Below, one piece after another: positions 53,297 to 62,939 of a stretch of DNA of 64,000 bases. The stretch's first letter is position 1, and the number at the start of each line of letters is the position of its first letter. Origin of the DNA: Clostridia bacterium (GTDB lineage Bacteria; Bacillota; Clostridia; Oscillospirales; Acutalibacteraceae); NCBI GenBank assembly GCA_017436285.1, contig JAFSDL010000013.1, positions 72,096-136,095 on the forward strand, read 5' to 3'. A program made the translations under genes and the position numbers. The notes beneath the pieces were generated by a model. It did no database searches, was not told the origin of the DNA, and saw only the letters and a program-made list of their open reading frames with translations.

Positions 53297-54538
53297 ATGG
53301 ATAAGAAAAACATTAAGAAGGTAGTTCTTGCTTACTCAGGCGGTCTTGATACATCAATCATCATCCCCTGGCTTAAAGAAAATTATAACAACTGTGAGGT
53401 TATTGCAGTTTCAGGTAACGTTGGTCAGGCAAGCGAGCTTGAAGGCCTTGAAGAAAAGGCAATCGCAACAGGTGCTTCCAAGATTTATATTGAAGACCTT
53501 ACAAAAGAATTCCTTGAGGATTATGTGTTCCCCGGTGTTAAGGCAGGGGCAATTTATGAGGAATATCTTTTAGGTACTGCTTTTGCACGTCCTCCCATTG
53601 CAAAAAGAATTGCTGAAATTGCTATTGCAGAGGGCGCAGATGCTATCTGCCACGGTTGCACAGGTAAGGGTAATGACCAGGTAAGATTTGAGCTTGCAAT
53701 CAAGGCTTTCGCTCCCAATATGCCCATTATCGCTCCCTGGAGAGAGTGGGATATCAAATCCAGAGAAGAAGAAATTGAATATGCAGAGGCACACAATGTT
53801 CCTCTTAAAATCAACAGAGAAACAAACTACTCTAAGGATAAAAATATCTGGCACCTTTCTCACGAGGGTCTTGACCTTGAGGACCCTATGAACGAGCCCC
53901 TTTACAACAAGGAAGGCTTCCTTGAAATGGGTGTTTCTCCCGAAATGGCTCCCGATAAGCCCACCTATGTTACAATTCACTTTGAAAAGGGTATTCCCAC
54001 AGCTGTTGACGGCGTAGAAATGGGCGCAGTTGAGCTTGTTACAAAGCTTAACGAGCTTGGCGGTGCAAACGGTATCGGTCTTCTTGATATCGTTGAAAAC
54101 AGACTTGTTGGTATGAAATGCCGTGGCGTATATGAAACTCCCGGTGGAGCAATTCTTTACAAGGCTCACGCAGTTCTCGAAACAATCTGCCTTGATAAAG
54201 AAACTGCACACTACAAAGCACTTGTTGCTCAGAAGCTTGCAGAGCTTACCTACAATGCACAGTGGTACACACCTCTCACAAAGGCAATTCTTGCTTTCGT
54301 TGATTCAACTCAGGAAACTGTTACAGGTGATGTTAAGCTTAAGCTCTACAAGGGTAATATGATTAACGCAGGCGTTTGCTCACCCTACTCACTTTATGAT
54401 GCAGATATGGCAACCTTTGATGAGGATGAGGTTTACGACCAGAAGGACAGCGCAGGCTTTATTAACCTTTATGGTCTTCCCATCAAGGTTATGGCAAATA
54501 TGAGAGATAAAGCAGGACTTGCAAATCTTGGTGAATAA
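53297..54538 (+). CDS. argG: Argininosuccinate synthase
   Basis: A 413-residue enzyme condensing citrulline and aspartate with ATP to argininosuccinate. The N-terminal ATP motif AYSGGLDTS is intact, and [14 protein letters not shown] and [14 protein letters not shown] are conserved. The start ATG 53297 follows ATGGAGG; upstream in-frame codons lie in the leader. It is first in the arginine cluster but separated from argH by repeats and a hairpin, so argHCJBDF may be read through or started separately. Confidence 0.97.
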   Translation: MDKKNIKKVVLAYSGGLDTSIIIPWLKENYNNCEVIAVSGNVGQASELEGLEEKAIATGASKIYIEDLTKEFLEDYVFPGVKAGAIYEEYLLGTAFARPPIAKRIAEIAIAEGADAICHGCTGKGNDQVRFELAIKAFAPNMPIIAPWREWDIKSREEEIEYAEAHNVPLKINRETNYSKDKNIWHLSHEGLDLEDPMNEPLYNKEGFLEMGVSPEMAPDKPTYVTIHFEKGIPTAVDGVEMGAVELVTKLNELGGANGIGLLDIVENRLVGMKCRGVYETPGGAILYKAHAVLETICLDKETAHYKALVAQKLAELTYNAQWYTPLTKAILAFVDSTQETVTGDVKLKLYKGNMINAGVCSPYSLYDADMATFDEDEVYDQKDSAGFINLYGLPIKVMANMRDKAGLANLGE

Positions 54539-54544
54539 TTAGTT

Positions 54545-54718
54545 AGCTACCAGTCGCCAGTCGCCAGATGCCAGAGCTAAGGGTCTGCGACGCGATTATA
54601 AAAGCTACCGGTCGCCAGTCGCCAGATGCCAGAGCTAAGGGTCTGCGACGCGATTATAAAAGCTACCGGTCGCCGGTCGCCAGATGCCAGAGCTAAGGGT
54701 CTGCGACGCGATTATAAA
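54545..54718. repeat. Three tandem 58-bp repeats between argG and argH
   Basis: Units at 54545-54602, 54603-54660 and 54661-54718 differ at only one or two bases. Each contains CCGGTCGCCAGTCGCCAGAT, GCCAGAGCTAAGGGTCTGCG and ACGCGATTATAAA. The same module is single at 7786, 20226 and 52058. Confidence 0.9.
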
Positions 54719-54745
54719 CTAAAACAGATTAATTAATATTTACGT

Positions 54746-54793
54746 ACTTTGCACATTCGGTGCTTTATCCGAATGTGCAAAAGTAGTTTTTTG
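54746..54793 (+). terminator. Hairpin before argH
   Basis: TACTTTGCACATTCGG and CCGAATGTGCAAAAGTA form a strong stem followed by TTTTTT, 20-30 bases before argH. It may be a terminator, attenuator or processing site. Confidence 0.8.
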
Positions 54794-54810
54794 AAAGGGT
54801 ATAAATTACT

Positions 54811-56202
54811 ATGGATAAAATGTGGGCAGGCAGATTTACAAAGGCTCTTGATAAGGAAGCAGATGATTTTAACTCCTCTCTTCACTTTGACTGCAAAATG
54901 TTCCGTCAGGATATCGGCGGTTCAATAGCACATGCGGGAATGCTTGCAAAGCAGGGTATTATTACCGAACAGGACTGCGAGGAAATTATTGACGGTCTTA
55001 CAGGTATTCTTAAGGATATTGAAGAGGGTAAGCTTACCTTTGACAGTGACGCTGAGGATATTCATATGTTTATCGAAAGCGAGCTTACTCAGAGAAAGGG
55101 CGATGTTGGTAAGCGCCTTCACACTGCAAGAAGCCGTAACGACCAGGTTGCAGTTGATATAAGGCTCTATCTTCGTGATGAAGCAGAAAAGGTTAATGAT
55201 TTGCTTTATAGTCTTATTGAGGTTATCCGTGATAAAGCATCTGAAAATCAGGATGCAATTCTTCCCGGTTATACTCATCTTCAGAGAGCACAGCCTATTA
55301 CCTTTGCTCACCATTTGCTTGCTTATGCCCAGATGTTTATGCGTGACTGCGGAAGGCTTCAGGATGCAGTTAAGAGAATGAACTATTCTCCCCTTGGCTC
55401 CTGCGCTCTTTCGGGTACAACCTATGATACAGACAGAGAATTTGAAGCAGAAAAATTAGGCTTCTACGGAATTATGCAGAACAGTATTGACGGTGTTTCC
55501 GACAGAGATTTCTGCGTTGAGCTTATGAGCGCATTTTCTGTTATTATGATGCACCTTTCAAGATTTTCCGAGGAGGTTATTCTCTGGTCCTCCTGGGAAT
55601 TCAAATTCGTTGAGCTTGATGATGCATATACCACAGGCTCAAGCATTATGCCTCAGAAGAAAAATCCTGATATGGCAGAGCTGGTGCGTGGTAAAACAGG
55701 CAGAGTTTACGGTGACCTTTTCGCTCTTCTCACATCTCTTAAGGGTCTTCCCCTTGCTTATAACAAGGATATGCAGGAGGATAAAGAAGCGATTTTTGAC
55801 AGTATTGAAACAGTTGAGAAATGCCTGAGCATTTTCGCTCCTATGATTGCAACAATGACTGTTCTTAAGGAGAATATGTATTCTGCGGCACAGAAGGGCT
55901 TCATTAATGCAACTGACCTTGCAGATTACCTTGTTAAAAAGGGTATGCCCTTCAGAACTGCATATAAAATTGTTGGTCAGACTGTTGCAGAATGCATTGA
56001 AAAGAACAAGGTGCTCGATACCCTTACACTTGAGGAGTATAAAGCGCACAGCGACCTCTTTGAAGAGGATTTATTCAACGAAATTTCACTTGAAACCTGT
56101 ATCGCAAAAAGAGTTTCTGCAGGTTCAACAGGCTATAAATCAGTAGAAAAACAAATTGAACAGGTTACGGAGTTTATTAATGGCAAAAAAAGTATTTATT
56201 GA
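54811..56202 (+). CDS. argH: Argininosuccinate lyase
   Basis: A 463-residue lyase of the fumarase/aspartase superfamily that splits argininosuccinate to arginine and fumarate. The signature GSSIMPQKKNPD and LPGYTHLQRAQPITF are present. Start ATG 54811 has GAAAGGG. Its end overlaps argC by 23 bases. It is the first gene of the tightly packed argHCJBDF run. Confidence 0.97.
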   Translation: MDKMWAGRFTKALDKEADDFNSSLHFDCKMFRQDIGGSIAHAGMLAKQGIITEQDCEEIIDGLTGILKDIEEGKLTFDSDAEDIHMFIESELTQRKGDVGKRLHTARSRNDQVAVDIRLYLRDEAEKVNDLLYSLIEVIRDKASENQDAILPGYTHLQRAQPITFAHHLLAYAQMFMRDCGRLQDAVKRMNYSPLGSCALSGTTYDTDREFEAEKLGFYGIMQNSIDGVSDRDFCVELMSAFSVIMMHLSRFSEEVILWSSWEFKFVELDDAYTTGSSIMPQKKNPDMAELVRGKTGRVYGDLFALLTSLKGLPLAYNKDMQEDKEAIFDSIETVEKCLSIFAPMIATMTVLKENMYSAAQKGFINATDLADYLVKKGMPFRTAYKIVGQTVAECIEKNKVLDTLTLEEYKAHSDLFEEDLFNEISLETCIAKRVSAGSTGYKSVEKQIEQVTEFINGKKSIY

Positions 56203-57112
56203 TGGCAAAGCCGGAACAACCGGCTTGAGAATATATGAAAGGCTTGAGAGCTTTCAGGGTATTGAGCTTATAAGCCTTTCGGAAGAGAAAAGAAAGGATA
56301 AGGAAAGCAGAAAGGAAGCACTAAACAGTGCAGATATTGCCTTCCTTTGCCTTCCTGATGATGCAGCGAGAGAGTCTGTTTCACTTATAGAAAACGAAAA
56401 CACAGTTGTAATTGATACCTCAACTGCACACAGAACTCTTGATGATTGGGCTTACGGATTTCCCGAGCTTTCCTCTGCTCACAGAGAGAAAATCAAAGGC
56501 TCTAAAAGAATTGCAGTGCCGGGTTGCCACGCAAGCGGATTCATTTCCCTTGTTTACCCCCTTGTTGAAGCAGGTGCATTGGACGGAACGGAAAATCTTT
56601 CCTGCTTTTCTCTGACAGGCTATAGCGGCGGCGGTAAAAAAATGATTGCAGAGTATGAGGAAGAGCCCGATGAGCTTTTAGGAGCACCCCGTCAGTACGG
56701 TCTCACTCAGAACCACAAGCATCTTAAGGAAATGGTTAAAATATCAGGACTTGAGAATGCCCCTGCATTCTGCCCCATCGTTTCAGATTTTTATTCGGGT
56801 ATGGAGGTAACTGTTCCCGTATTCAAAAGTGATTTGAAAAATGGCTTTGATATTGAAAAAATAAAAGAAATTTATAAAAACAAATATAACGGACCTCTTG
56901 TTAAATATGAGGATAATCTTAATGAAGAGGGCTTCATTTCCGCAGGTCTCCTTTCAGGCAAGGATAATATGATTGTTTCCGTTTTCGGAAATGAGGACAG
57001 AATTATTCTCACTGCAAGATACGATAATCTGGGCAAGGGTGCATCGGGTGCGGCAGTTGAATGCCTTAATATTGTTCTCGGAAATGATGACACAGAGGGT
57101 TTGGAGATATAA
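56180..57112 (+). CDS. argC: N-acetyl-gamma-glutamyl-phosphate reductase, type 2
   Basis: A 310-residue NADPH-dependent reductase making N-acetylglutamate semialdehyde. The catalytic Cys is in AVPGCHASG and GKAGTTGLR is the N-terminal nucleotide site. The short length and NGKAGTTG style indicate type 2 ArgC, less usual in Firmicutes. It starts inside argH (ACGGAG precedes it) and ends two bases before argJ. Confidence 0.95.
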   Translation: MAKKVFIDGKAGTTGLRIYERLESFQGIELISLSEEKRKDKESRKEALNSADIAFLCLPDDAARESVSLIENENTVVIDTSTAHRTLDDWAYGFPELSSAHREKIKGSKRIAVPGCHASGFISLVYPLVEAGALDGTENLSCFSLTGYSGGGKKMIAEYEEEPDELLGAPRQYGLTQNHKHLKEMVKISGLENAPAFCPIVSDFYSGMEVTVPVFKSDLKNGFDIEKIKEIYKNKYNGPLVKYEDNLNEEGFISAGLLSGKDNMIVSVFGNEDRIILTARYDNLGKGASGAAVECLNIVLGNDDTEGLEI

Positions 57113-57114
57113 CT

Positions 57115-58329
57115 ATGAAATTTATTGATGGCGGTGTTTGTGCCGCAAAGGGCTTTACCGCAGGCGGTATTCATTGTGGTATAAGAAAAAACAAAACCAA
57201 GCGCGACCTTGCTTTGATTTTAAGTGAAGCAAAGGCAAGTGCGGCGGCGGTATACACAACCAACCTTGTTAAAGGTGCGCCTTTGGCGGTTACAAAAATG
57301 CACCTTATGGATGGCAAGGCTCAGGCGGTTATCTGCAACAGCGGTAATGCCAATACCTGTAATGCAAATGGTATAGAGGTTGCAAAGGAGATGGCAAGGC
57401 TTACTGCAGAAACTCTCGGTATTTCAGAGGAGGATGTTGTGGTAGCATCCACAGGTGTTATCGGTCAGCCCCTTGATATTACACCTATTAAAAACGGACT
57501 ACCCGCACTTAAGGAAAGCCTTGGCGCAGACAATGGCTCTGATGCCGCAGAGGGTATTATGACAACCGATACTGTTAAAAAAGAGGTTGCAGTTTCCTTC
57601 GAAATCGGTGGTGTTAAGTGCAAAATCGGTGGTATTGCAAAGGGTAGCGGTATGATTCATCCCAATATGGCAACAATGCTTGTGTTTATTACAAGTGACG
57701 TTGCTATTGCTCCCGAAATGCTTCAGAAGGCACTTTCTACCGATATTCAGAGCACATTCAATATGGTAAGTGTTGATGGTGATACTTCAACAAATGATAT
57801 GGTTTGCGTGCTTGCAAACGGTATGGCAGGTAATAAAGAAATTATCGCAGAGGGCGAGGATTTTGATACCTTTATGAAAGCACTTAACACAATTACCGTT
57901 CACCTTTGCAGAATGATTGCAGGTGACGGTGAGGGTGCAACAAAGCTTTTAGAGTGCCGAGTAACAGGCGCAGATGATGAAAAAACTGCAAAAACAGTTG
58001 CCAAGAGCGTTATTTGCTCATCTCTTACAAAGGCGGCTATGTTTGGCGCAGATGCCAACTGGGGCAGGGTGCTTTGTGCTATCGGTTATAGTGGTGCAGA
58101 GGTTGATGTTACCAAGGTTGACGTTTCCTTTGAATCTGCAAAGGGTATAATCCCCGTTTGCGAAAATGGTGCAGGCATTGAATTTTCAGAGGATATAGCA
58201 AAGGAAATTCTTCTTGAAAAAGAGATTATTATAAATGTGGGTCTTAATTCAGGTGATTATTCCTCAACTGCCTGGGGCTGTGACCTTACCTATGAATATG
58301 TGAAAATCAACGGTGATTACAGGACGTGA
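57115..58329 (+). CDS. argJ: Bifunctional ornithine acetyltransferase/glutamate N-acetyltransferase
   Basis: A 404-residue enzyme moving acetyl from N-acetylornithine to glutamate, so the pathway recycles acetyl groups and argA may be dispensable. The self-cleavage Thr is in GMIHPNMATMLVFITSD. CNSGNANTCN and ANWGRVLCAIGYSG are typical. It follows argC by two bases and precedes argB by four. Confidence 0.97.
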   Translation: MKFIDGGVCAAKGFTAGGIHCGIRKNKTKRDLALILSEAKASAAAVYTTNLVKGAPLAVTKMHLMDGKAQAVICNSGNANTCNANGIEVAKEMARLTAETLGISEEDVVVASTGVIGQPLDITPIKNGLPALKESLGADNGSDAAEGIMTTDTVKKEVAVSFEIGGVKCKIGGIAKGSGMIHPNMATMLVFITSDVAIAPEMLQKALSTDIQSTFNMVSVDGDTSTNDMVCVLANGMAGNKEIIAEGEDFDTFMKALNTITVHLCRMIAGDGEGATKLLECRVTGADDEKTAKTVAKSVICSSLTKAAMFGADANWGRVLCAIGYSGAEVDVTKVDVSFESAKGIIPVCENGAGIEFSEDIAKEILLEKEIIINVGLNSGDYSSTAWGCDLTYEYVKINGDYRT

Positions 58330-58333
58330 GAAA

Positions 58334-59203
58334 ATGAAAAATTTGAATATTACAAATCTTCAGAGAGCAGAGGTTATCACTCAGGCTCTTCCCTATATTC
58401 AGAAATATCACAACAAAATTATTGTTGTTAAATATGGCGGAAATGCAATGGTAAGCGAGGAGCTTAAGCTTCAGGTTATGGAGGATTTGGTTCTTCTCTG
58501 GCTTATCGGTGTTAAGCCCGTGCTTGTTCACGGCGGTGGTCCCGAAATTTCAGATATGCTCAAAAAGGTGGGCAAGCAGAGTGAGTTTGTTGATGGCCTT
58601 CGTGTTACGGATAAGGAAACTGCAGAAATTGTGCAGATGGTTCTTGCAGGTAAAATCAATAAACAGCTTGTTAACCTTTTAGGCGAATTCGGTGGTAATG
58701 CAGTCGGTATTTCAGGTATTGACGGTCACCTTATTGAAGCAAAAATCAAGGACGAAAGACTGGGCTTTGTGGGTGAAATTACAAATGTAAATGTTCAGCC
58801 CATTTTAGACCTTATTGAAAAGGAGTATATTCCCGTTGTTTCAACTGTAGGTTGCGATAAAGAGGGCAATGTTTATAACATCAATGCAGATACTGCCGCT
58901 TCATATATCGCAGGGGCAATGAATGCGGAAAGGCTTATTACAATGACCGATATCCCCGGCATTTTAAGAGATGTTAATGACCCTGATTCAATTATTAAAA
59001 GGGTTACAACCGAGGAGGCTCGTCAGTTATTTGATGAGGGTATTATTTCAGGTGGTATGATTCCCAAGGTGGAATGCTGTATTGAAGCCATTGAAAAGGG
59101 CGTAAGAAGAGTAACAATTCTTGATGGTCGCGTTCCTCATGCGCTTCTTCTTGAGCTTCTTACAGATGAGGGTGCAGGTACACTTGTTAAGGGGATGGAC
59201 TAA
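58334..59203 (+). CDS. argB: Acetylglutamate kinase
   Basis: A 289-residue amino acid kinase phosphorylating N-acetylglutamate. VVKYGGNAM, LVHGGGPEIS and GGMIPKVECC motifs are present. ATG 58334 is preferred (GTGAGAAA precedes); an in-frame ATG at 58313 lies inside argJ. It overlaps argD at the TAATG junction. Usually feedback-inhibited by arginine in the cyclic pathway, as argJ implies. Confidence 0.96.
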   Translation: MKNLNITNLQRAEVITQALPYIQKYHNKIIVVKYGGNAMVSEELKLQVMEDLVLLWLIGVKPVLVHGGGPEISDMLKKVGKQSEFVDGLRVTDKETAEIVQMVLAGKINKQLVNLLGEFGGNAVGISGIDGHLIEAKIKDERLGFVGEITNVNVQPILDLIEKEYIPVVSTVGCDKEGNVYNINADTAASYIAGAMNAERLITMTDIPGILRDVNDPDSIIKRVTTEEARQLFDEGIISGGMIPKVECCIEAIEKGVRRVTILDGRVPHALLLELLTDEGAGTLVKGMD

Positions 59204-60366
59204 TGAATATTAAAGAACTTGATAAGCAATATGTTGCCAATACCTATGCCCGTTTCCCCATTGAATTGGTTTCGGGTAAGGGTAGCTACCTTTATGATAG
59301 CGAGGGCAAGGAATATATTGATATGGGCACAGGTATAGGTGTAAGTGCCTTTGGTGTAGGTGATGAGGAATGGGTTAAGGCAGTAACCGAACAGCTCACA
59401 ACTCTTCAGCATACCTCAAACTTATATTACACTGCTCCCTGTGCAGAGCTTGCAGAGCTCCTTTGCACCAAAACAGGCGCAAAAAAGGTTTTCTTTTCAA
59501 ACTCAGGTGCAGAAGCAAATGAATGTGCCATAAAAGCCGCAAGAAAATATGCCGCAGAGAAAAAGGGAGAGGATTATTATAAAATTATAACCCTTAATAA
59601 TAGCTTTCACGGCAGAACAATAACAACTCTTGCAGCAACAGGGCAGGAAGCATTCCACAAGGATTTTCTTCCTCTTACTGATGGCTTTCTCTATGCAGAT
59701 GCAGGTGATTTGGAAGCAATTGAAAAATATATAAAAGAAGAAAAAATTGCTGCGATTATGTTTGAAACTGTTCAGGGAGAGGGCGGAGTTGTTCCTCTTT
59801 CAAAGGAATTTGTTACAGGACTTTCAAAATTAGCAGAAGAAAATGATGTTCTTCTTATTGTTGATGAGGTACAGACCGGTAACGGCAGAACAGGTGCTCT
59901 TTACGGCTATATGAAATACGGATTAAAGCCTGATATTGTTTCAACTGCAAAGGGTATCGGCGGAGGTCTTCCTCTTGGTGCTACAATGCTCTTCGAGAAA
60001 ACGGAAAATGTTTATACACCCGGTTCTCACGGTTCAACCTTTGGTGGTAACCCCGTTTCTTGTGCAGGCGCAATAAGCATTATTGAAAGACTTACAGAAG
60101 AATTTCTTTCAGATGTTGAAAAGAAAAGCCAATATATTATTGACACACTTTCCTCTTGTGAGGGTGTTAAGGGTATAACAGGCTTAGGTCTTATGCTTGG
60201 AATTGAAACTGTCAAGGATGTAAATGAGGTCCTTTCATATTGTCAGCAGAATGGTGTTTTGCCCATTAAAGCTAAAAATAAATTAAGACTTTTACCGCCC
60301 TTGAATATTTCTTTTGATGACTTGAAAAAGGCAGTAGATATTATTAAAAAAGCTTGTGAGGTATGA
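59203..60366 (+). CDS. argD: Acetylornithine aminotransferase
   Basis: A 387-residue PLP enzyme transferring an amino group to N-acetylglutamate semialdehyde. [32 protein letters not shown] and the PLP lysine in [14 protein letters not shown] are seen. It overlaps argB by one base and argF by four. Confidence 0.96.
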   Translation: MNIKELDKQYVANTYARFPIELVSGKGSYLYDSEGKEYIDMGTGIGVSAFGVGDEEWVKAVTEQLTTLQHTSNLYYTAPCAELAELLCTKTGAKKVFFSNSGAEANECAIKAARKYAAEKKGEDYYKIITLNNSFHGRTITTLAATGQEAFHKDFLPLTDGFLYADAGDLEAIEKYIKEEKIAAIMFETVQGEGGVVPLSKEFVTGLSKLAEENDVLLIVDEVQTGNGRTGALYGYMKYGLKPDIVSTAKGIGGGLPLGATMLFEKTENVYTPGSHGSTFGGNPVSCAGAISIIERLTEEFLSDVEKKSQYIIDTLSSCEGVKGITGLGLMLGIETVKDVNEVLSYCQQNGVLPIKAKNKLRLLPPLNISFDDLKKAVDIIKKACEV

Positions 60367-61352
60367 AAATGAATTTAAAAGGCAAAGATTTTTTAAAGCT
60401 TCTTGATTACACAAGTGAGGAAATTGAATATCTTATAAATCTTGCGGCAGACCTTAAAAAGAAAAAGAAAAACGGAATTCCCCATGATACGCTTAAAGGT
60501 AAAAATATTGCTCTGATTTTTGAAAAGACAAGCACAAGAACCCGTTGCAGCTTTGAGGTTGCAGCAAGGGATTTGGGTATGGGTGTAACCTACCTTGACC
60601 CCAATGCTTCTCAGATAGGCAGAAAAGAGAGTATCGCAGATACTGCAAGAGTTCTCAGCTCAATTTATGACGGAATTGAATATCGTGGCTATGGTCAGGA
60701 AATTGTTGAAGAGCTTGCAAAATATTCAAAGGTTCCCGTGTGGAACGGACTTACAAATGAATTTCATCCCACACAGATTCTCGCAGATTTTCTTACAATC
60801 AAAGAAAAATTCGGCAGACTTAAGGGTATAAACTTTGTTTATATGGGTGATGCAAGATATAATATGGGCAACTCTCTTATGGTAGGCTGTGCTATTATGG
60901 GTCTTAATTTTACCGCTTGTGCTCCAAAAAAATATTTCCCTGACAGTGAGCTTGTGGATGTATGCAAGAAGCTTGCAAAGCAGAGCGGTGCAACTCTCAA
61001 ATTTGAGGTTGACCCCAAGAAAGCAACAAAAAATGCAGATGTTATTTACACAGATGTTTGGGTTTCAATGGGTGAGCCTGAGCTGGTTTGGGCAGAAAGA
61101 ATTAATGAGCTTTCATCCTATCAGGTTAATGAACAGCTAATGAAAAATGCAGGCGACAACGCAATTTTTATGCATTGCCTTCCTGCATATCACGATAAGA
61201 AAACCGAAATCGGCAAGAGAATGTGCGAAAAATTCAATCGTTCCGCTATGGAGGTAACAAACGAGGTTTTTGAAAGCGAGCAATCCGTTGTTTTCCAGGA
61301 AGCAGAAAACAGAATGCACACCATCAAAGCGGTTATGTATGCAACTCTTTAA
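60363..61352 (+). CDS. argF: Ornithine carbamoyltransferase
   Basis: A 329-residue transferase making citrulline from ornithine and carbamoyl phosphate. [13 protein letters not shown] (carbamoyl phosphate), [15 protein letters not shown] and [13 protein letters not shown] (ornithine) are complete. The start may be 60363 or 60369. Its end overlaps the convergent 61333-61674 gene by 20 bases, and no terminator follows. Confidence 0.96.
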   Translation: MKMNLKGKDFLKLLDYTSEEIEYLINLAADLKKKKKNGIPHDTLKGKNIALIFEKTSTRTRCSFEVAARDLGMGVTYLDPNASQIGRKESIADTARVLSSIYDGIEYRGYGQEIVEELAKYSKVPVWNGLTNEFHPTQILADFLTIKEKFGRLKGINFVYMGDARYNMGNSLMVGCAIMGLNFTACAPKKYFPDSELVDVCKKLAKQSGATLKFEVDPKKATKNADVIYTDVWVSMGEPELVWAERINELSSYQVNEQLMKNAGDNAIFMHCLPAYHDKKTEIGKRMCEKFNRSAMEVTNEVFESEQSVVFQEAENRMHTIKAVMYATL

Positions 61353-61674
61353 TCAGGTTTTCTGTTTCTATTATCCTAACAAAATCATATTGTGAAAAAT
61401 AATTTTCAAGCTTTTTGATGAAGCCTTCAGATGCACCGTAGCTTATAACAGCTATGGTGCATTGTTTTTGTATTCCTAAAAAAGAGCAGATTTCCCGAAG
61501 ATTTGTTATTCTGCTATAAATTTCATCATCGTCAGATTTCAGGGGAATAGAGAGAACAACACCCTTTTCCTTATACACCATCAGCTTGAATATTATTGAA
61601 AACAGAATTAAAACCGCGCCCGCTACCGCCAGAGCCAGAGCAATAATATCAGATAACATAAAAATAGAAGACAT
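61333..61674 (-). CDS. Small single-pass membrane protein
   Basis: A 113-residue protein with one N-terminal helix ([20 protein letters not shown]) and a cytosolic domain of about 75 residues with alternating strands and helices ([18 protein letters not shown]). No family recognised. ATG 61674 is preferred; its ribosome site AGAGGTG is the 3' arm of a hairpin. Its end overlaps argF, so the two transcripts converge. Confidence 0.65.
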   Translation of the reverse strand: MSSIFMLSDIIALALAVAGAVLILFSIIFKLMVYKEKGVVLSIPLKSDDDEIYSRITNLREICSFLGIQKQCTIAVISYGASEGFIKKLENYFSQYDFVRIIETENLIKELHT

Positions 61675-61675
61675 A

Positions 61676-61714
61676 AAAACACCTCTCACATTATTTTATG
61701 CGAGAGGTGTTTTT
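61676..61714 (-). terminator. Terminator overlapping the next ribosome site
   Basis: AAAACACCTCTCGCAT and ATGTGAGAGGTGTTTT form a stem with one mismatch in the minus direction. The 3' arm holds the ribosome site of the small membrane gene, as at 35094-35156. Confidence 0.78.
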
Positions 61715-61726
61715 ATGTTAATTTGA

Positions 61727-62764
61727 TTACTTAAGCTCAAAAGACATTACAGCCTTTGACCAATCCTCTGTTGTAAGGAATTTACCGTTTCTGAAGTCTC
61801 TTGCATAGAAGATAACCTCATCATCAGTAACCTCAACAAAAAGACCTGTGCCGGGATTATTGTAAACGCCGTCCTTGTTATCGATACCAACTGAGGGAAC
61901 GTTAACAGCCTGAACATTCTTTTTAGTGTTGAGTGTTTCGTAGGTGTATTTACCAAAGCCTGTGTGAAGGTGGCCTGTAATAAAGAAAACGTTTTCGTAT
62001 TTTACAAGGATGTCGTAAACGTCATTTGTCTGGTCACCGATAGAGCCTGTCATATCATAGCTGTCTTTACGCTGATATGTGGGAAGAGATTCATCGCCTG
62101 CGCCACTGTTAGCAGAACCCCATGTATTGGGAAGACCGTGACCTTCTGCAAGAGGATAGTGGCAGATAACGAATACAGGCTTGCCTGTTTTTGTAGCATT
62201 TTTAAGCTCAACATTGAGCCACTGTAACTGAGCACTGCTGATATAAGCGTCTTCAAATCTGCTTTCCTCAGAGCCCATTACTAAGAATGTGTAGTCGCCA
62301 ACCATTGTTTTGTAGTAAACATTGTCGCGGGCATTCTCTTCTGTGTTGAGATCGTTCATAAAGCCGAGGAAGTTTTCTGTTGATTCCTCAAAATCACGAA
62401 GACGGATATCGTGGTTACCTGTGCACATAATATAATTTTTAACATTGAAATCCTTAATGAGCTCAGCTACTCTGCTGAATTCATGAGGCATACCGTTTTC
62501 AGCGATGTCACCTGCGATAATAAAAGCATCAAGCTCGATTTCTGCGTTCATCATATCCTCTGAGAAGGACATGAGATTTGCTTCACGTTCGGGCATATAG
62601 TCACAAACCTGAGTATCACCGGTTAATACAAAGTCAATATTAACATCATCAGCAAAGTTTCTGAGAGTATCGCCTGATGCAGGAGTTGTAACTCCGCCGA
62701 ATAACATAAGGATTGACATAAAGAGTGCTGCAATTTCTTGTAATAAGCCTGATATGTATTCCAT
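61727..62764 (-). CDS. Secreted or anchored metallophosphoesterase
   Basis: A 345-residue calcineurin-like phosphoesterase with a signal-like N-terminus (LFMSILMLFGGVTTPASG). Metal motifs: FVLTGDTQV (Gln in place of the usual His), IIAGDIAENG, CTGNHD, VICHYPLAEGHG and ITGHLHTG. Substrate unknown. The ATG at 62764 follows AAGGTAGG. It precedes the small membrane gene with a terminator between. Confidence 0.82.
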   Translation of the reverse strand: MEYISGLLQEIAALFMSILMLFGGVTTPASGDTLRNFADDVNIDFVLTGDTQVCDYMPEREANLMSFSEDMMNAEIELDAFIIAGDIAENGMPHEFSRVAELIKDFNVKNYIMCTGNHDIRLRDFEESTENFLGFMNDLNTEENARDNVYYKTMVGDYTFLVMGSEESRFEDAYISSAQLQWLNVELKNATKTGKPVFVICHYPLAEGHGLPNTWGSANSGAGDESLPTYQRKDSYDMTGSIGDQTNDVYDILVKYENVFFITGHLHTGFGKYTYETLNTKKNVQAVNVPSVGIDNKDGVYNNPGTGLFVEVTDDEVIFYARDFRNGKFLTTEDWSKAVMSFELK

Positions 62765-62939
62765 AAAGACCCTACCTTTTCATTATATTTTTTTATAGTA
62801 TAACACTTTGGAAATGTTTAGTCAACGATTATTTGTAATACTTTGGTAAAAAATGAAGAGCTATATTATTGAAAAATATACAAAGTTATGTTAATATAAA
62901 ACCATCTATGTAAGAAAAAATAAAAGCTTGGAGTATATT

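Noticed and set aside
53570..54211. Minus-strand frame of 213 codons opposite argG
   Set aside because: Shadow of a conserved gene; no ribosome site or homologous motif.
54545..54718. Possible CRISPR-like array
   Set aside because: The 58-base units are directly adjacent with no variable spacers, and no cas genes are near.
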